DNA from: Pseudoflavitalea sp. G-6-1-2
Lineage (GTDB): Bacteria; Bacteroidota; Bacteroidia; Chitinophagales; Chitinophagaceae
Assembly (NCBI RefSeq): GCF_012927185.1
Contig: NZ_JABBGB010000001.1
Location: 1,054,001-1,118,000 of the forward strand
Direction of reading: 5' to 3'
Length of the DNA: 64,000 bases
Made by a program: the position numbers and the translations under genes. Under the pieces are notes generated by a model, which saw nothing but the letters and a program-made list of their open reading frames with translations, did no database searches and had not been told where the DNA came from. Below, in pieces: positions 61,412 to 64,000 of the stretch (position 1 is the stretch's first letter; the number at the start of each line of letters is the position of its first letter).

Positions 61412-62133
61412 CGGGAGAAAATATTATATTTCAGGATGCAATAGATAGCACGGAATCCATCCTTCCAGCCGATCTTCTTTCCCTCTGCATAGGTTCTTCC
61501 GTAATATGAAATGCCTACTTCATAAATGCGGATATCTTTCACGCGCGCGATCTTGGCGGTTACTTCGGGCTCAAAACCAAAGCGGAATTCTTTCAGCTTG
61601 ATGTCCTGAATAATTGAAGTACGGAACATTTTATAGCAGGTCTCCATATCAGTAAGGTTCAGGTTAGTGAACATATTGCTGAGTCTGGTAAGGAATTTGT
61701 TACCGATAGAGTGCCAGAAAAATAAAATGCGGTGCGGATTACCGCCCATAAAACGTGATCCGAAAACCACATCGGCATTATCGCGGAGGATGGGTTTGAT
61801 CAATACATTGTATTCTTCAGGATCATATTCGAGATCGGCATCCTGTATCAAAGTGTATTCGCCGGTGGCATGTGCAATGCCGGTATGAAGCGCTGCTCCC
61901 TTGCCCTTGTTCACTTCGTGTTTGATATACCTGATATTCTGCCCGGGATGAGCAGCGATATATTGCTGAATGGCTTCTTCTGTATTGTCTTTGGAACAAT
62001 CATTGACAATTATCAGTTCTTTTTCGATATTGTTCAGCATCTGAACTTCCGCGATCCGGTCTAAGATAAGGTGAATGGTGGGGCCTTCATTGTATGCTGG
62101 AATTACAATTGAAAGTTTTTTGAATGAATTCAT
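61408..62133 (-). CDS. GT2 polyprenyl-phosphate sugar transferase (DPM1/DPG-synthase-like)
   Basis: 241 residues, soluble GT-A fold. Motifs are LSIVIPAYNEGPTIHLILDRI, LIIVNDCSKDNTEEAI, KGKGAALHTGIAHATGEYTLIQDADLEYDPEEY (DAD metal site) and FGFEPEVTAKIAR. The tail GRTYAEGKKIGWKDGFRAIYCILKY is the usual ending of dolichol- or undecaprenyl-phosphate mannose/glucose synthases that lack C-terminal membrane helices. It would load a sugar onto polyprenyl phosphate for use outside the membrane, perhaps by the GT-C-like protein in the same operon. It is first in the operon and translationally coupled to the methyltransferase. Confidence 0.88.
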   Translation of the reverse strand: MNSFKKLSIVIPAYNEGPTIHLILDRIAEVQMLNNIEKELIIVNDCSKDNTEEAIQQYIAAHPGQNIRYIKHEVNKGKGAALHTGIAHATGEYTLIQDADLEYDPEEYNVLIKPILRDNADVVFGSRFMGGNPHRILFFWHSIGNKFLTRLSNMFTNLNLTDMETCYKMFRTSIIQDIKLKEFRFGFEPEVTAKIARVKDIRIYEVGISYYGRTYAEGKKIGWKDGFRAIYCILKYNIFSR

Positions 62134-62385
62134 TTAGGCTGATGTTGTTGGTTTTGAGAGTAAAGTACAAGTATGCTGACGAATCTGTCGTCTATGGTTA
62201 TCGGTAGTCTATCGGAAAGGGATATCAGAAACATAGTTCCTGCGTGGCATATTGAAGATGGTGACGGGAGTTCAGAGGAATTGAATAGAGCCAGGGGTAT
62301 CAATTGGGCCATAAAAATAGTAAAGATTTTCTTATATCATAATTCTCTATCTTTATTGACGTCTAAACGCTAAATCGACTAAATC

Positions 62386-63024
62386 ATGAAAAAATTGGTT
62401 TTATCCGCTGCATTGCTTGCAGCATCAGGCCTTGTACTGACTGCATTCAAGAAATCAGCTCCGGAAACTTCAGTAGCCCCCACTCCGGCTTATGCTACCA
62501 AATGGGTGCTGGATAAATCGCATTCAAATATCCGCTTTACTGTTACCCATATGGTGGTATCCGAAGTGGAAGGATCTTTCAAAACATTCGATGGAACATT
62601 CGACGCCTCAAAACCCGATTTCTCCGATGCGAAGATCGGCTTCACCATCGATGTGAACTCCATCAACACCGATAACGAAGGAAGAGACAAACACCTGAAG
62701 GGAGACGATTTCTTCAATGCTGCGCAATTCCCGCAAATCAAATTTGAAAGCACTGCCTTCAAACCCGTGGGCGGCAACAAATACAAACTGGAAGGGAATC
62801 TTACTGTTCGTGATATTACCAAACCCGTTGTATTCGACGTAACCTATGGCGGAACCGCTGCCAGCAGCCGTGGAGCCAAAGCAGGTTTCAAAGCCAAAAC
62901 CACGATCGACCGTTTTGCATTCGGCCTCAAATGGAACCGTATGACAGAAGCCGGCGGCCTCGCAGTAGGCAAAGACGTGGAAGTAACCGTGAACATCGAA
63001 CTGAACGAAGCCAAACAACAATAA
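62386..63024 (+). CDS. YceI family periplasmic lipid-binding-like protein
   Basis: 212 residues with an N-terminal export signal (VLSAALLAASGLVLTAF). The YceI lipocalin-like barrel is clear: WVLDKSHSNIRFTVTHMVVSEVEGSFKTFDGTF, DVNSINTDNEGRDKHLKGDDFF, FPQIKFESTAF, YKLEGNLTVRDITKPVVFDVTYGG and GFKAKTTIDRFAFGLKWNR. Family members bind isoprenoid lipids such as polyprenyl-pyrophosphate-like molecules or quinones. It is monocistronic with its own terminator. The 252-bp gap upstream holds no convincing gene; TATCTTTA at 62348-62355 may be a weak -7 box. Confidence 0.92.
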   Translation: MKKLVLSAALLAASGLVLTAFKKSAPETSVAPTPAYATKWVLDKSHSNIRFTVTHMVVSEVEGSFKTFDGTFDASKPDFSDAKIGFTIDVNSINTDNEGRDKHLKGDDFFNAAQFPQIKFESTAFKPVGGNKYKLEGNLTVRDITKPVVFDVTYGGTAASSRGAKAGFKAKTTIDRFAFGLKWNRMTEAGGLAVGKDVEVTVNIELNEAKQQ

Positions 63025-63044
63025 GTAAGGCATTCGCCAAAATA

Positions 63045-63086
63045 AAAAAAGGGAGGGCGCATTCACCTGCATCCTCCCTTTTTTAT
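63045..63086 (+). terminator. terminator after the YceI gene
   Basis: AAAAAAGGGAGG pairs with CCTCCCTTTTTT across a 16-base loop. It lies 21 bases after the stop codon and would also slow leftward readthrough. Confidence 0.85.
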
Positions 63087-63161
63087 GCGGTATCTTCGCA
63101 AGCGGTTAACAAACGAGCCATTTATTTTTTAATATATTAGAGCCAGTTTCACTTCGATACC

Positions 63162-64000
63162 ATGAAAAAATTGTTGATTCATTCACTGTTCACCCTTATC
63201 GCCACAACTGCGCTTGCGCAGCAGGGTTACAATATTCAGCTCACCCTCAAGCCTTATAAGAACCAGCAGGTTTACCTGGGATATTATTACGGAAAATTGA
63301 AAGCCATTTCCGATTCCGTTACCCTCGACGCCAACAGCAACGGCATTTTCAAAGGCAATACCAAACTACCCGGAGGCATTTATTTTATCGTATCTCCTTC
63401 CAAACAGATATTATTCGAATTGCTGCTCGATAAAGAACAGCAGTTCGCCATCGAAGCCGATTCTGCCAATCTCCCTGCCAGCGTGGTTTTCAAAGGATCG
63501 AAAGACAATACGCTTTTTCAGAACTACACCCGCTTCGCCAACACAACAGGCCAGGCCATCGGAGCCGCCAATGCAGCAGTAGCTAACCCCAGCACCAAAA
63601 AAGAAGCAGAAGCTCAGCTGAAGAAGCTCGGAGAATCCATGCAGCACTACCGCGACAGCATTGTGGAGAAACAACCTGAATCACTGCTCGCTGCATTGCT
63701 GCAGGCCATGAAAGAACCCACTATTCCGCCCGCAGCCAAACATCCCGGCGGAAAATACGATTCTAATTTTGCCTACCGGTATTTCAAAGATCATTACTGG
63801 GATGGCGTTGAGTTCAACGACGACCGGTTGGTACGCACTCCCTTCTTTGAAAGCAAACTCGAAAAATATTTCAACAACCTCGTTCCGCCACAACCCGATT
63901 CTATCTGGAACGAAGTGGATTACATGCTCCTCTATTCCCGCTCCGGAAAAGAGATGTACAAGTTTCTGATGGTGCATTTTGTTCAGCAATACGTAAATCC
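63162..64000 (+). CDS. DUF4369/TlpA-like thioredoxin-family protein, 5' part only
   Basis: 279 residues are visible before the window ends without a stop codon. A signal peptide (LLIHSLFTLIATTALAQ) is followed by a DUF4369-like beta domain (YNIQLTLKPYKNQQVYLGYYYGKLKAISDSVTLDANSNGIFKG, LPGGIYFIVSP) and a helical DUF5106-like region (RYFKDHYWDGVEFNDDRLVRTPFFESKLEKYF, YSRSGKEMYKFLMVHFVQQYV). In Bacteroidota this combination normally precedes a TlpA/ResA-type thioredoxin domain with a CxxC pair, which would lie beyond base 64000. The full protein would be a periplasmic thiol-disulfide oxidoreductase. The start ATG 63162 gives a normal signal peptide. Confidence 0.75.
   Translation, partial: MKKLLIHSLFTLIATTALAQQGYNIQLTLKPYKNQQVYLGYYYGKLKAISDSVTLDANSNGIFKGNTKLPGGIYFIVSPSKQILFELLLDKEQQFAIEADSANLPASVVFKGSKDNTLFQNYTRFANTTGQAIGAANAAVANPSTKKEAEAQLKKLGESMQHYRDSIVEKQPESLLAALLQAMKEPTIPPAAKHPGGKYDSNFAYRYFKDHYWDGVEFNDDRLVRTPFFESKLEKYFNNLVPPQPDSIWNEVDYMLLYSRSGKEMYKFLMVHFVQQYVN

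Noticed and set aside
62173-62373. Possible 66-residue gene upstream of the YceI gene
   Set aside because: It overlaps the expected promoter region of the YceI gene and reads as non-coding, with no signal peptide or domain.

Overview
The window looks like the chromosome of a Bacteroidota bacterium, most likely in or near the Chitinophagaceae. The evidence is SusC/SusD pairs, an ECF sigma factor with a FecR-type anti-sigma factor, DUF4249 and DUF4834 proteins, type IX secretion (T9SS) sorting domains, many lipobox signal peptides and TAnnTTTG-type -7 promoter boxes. There is no CRISPR array, rRNA or intact insertion sequence. Family names below come from motif recognition only; no database search was run.

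Layout. 1-7.3 kb: a broken gene at the edge, a lipoprotein, a TonB receptor with its DUF4249 lipoprotein, a divergent HxlR regulator facing an SDR/NTF2-like pair with a palindromic operator between them, then two gene relics (a Tag-like glycosylase and a Fic-like protein) beside a tRNA-Asn. 7.5-18.0 kb: a probable exopolysaccharide locus. A hybrid kinase, a receiver, a HEAT protein, a processive GT2 synthase and an LtaS-like phosphotransferase run rightward and meet, two bases apart, a leftward pair made of an uncharacterised membrane-anchored protein and a YaiO/PgaA-like outer-membrane barrel. 18.1-20.9 kb: Rieske protein, HflX, an outer-membrane barrel and a tRNA with CAU anticodon.

21.0-34.2 kb: a complete polysaccharide utilisation locus that I read as beta-1,2-glucan specific. 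It has an ECF sigma and FecR anti-sigma, a SusC with an STN signalling domain, SusD, a LamG lipoprotein, two GH144-type glucanases and a GH3 beta-glucosidase. 34.2-37.1 kb: twin small aspartic proteases with duplicated leaders, a HAD phosphatase, DUF4834 and holin-like membrane proteins. 37.2-44.0 kb: rimP-nusA-infB and a SurA-like chaperone.

44.2-52.4 kb: a multi-PAS histidine kinase, two paralogous NarL-type regulators on either side of purF, and a SixA-type phosphatase. Two long gaps here carry promoter and terminator signals that could mark small RNAs or attenuators. 52.5-64.0 kb: tandem T9SS esterases, a GT28-like transferase, a tiny Cys-rich lipoprotein missed by length cut-offs, an aminotransferase, a lipid-linked glycan or surface-sugar cluster (membrane transferase, methyltransferase, GT2), YceI and a truncated DUF4369/TlpA-like gene running off the end.

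The best candidate for an undescribed system is the 7.5-18.0 kb exopolysaccharide locus, especially the unknown protein at 15575-16735. The small-RNA-like gaps and the twin aspartic proteases come next.
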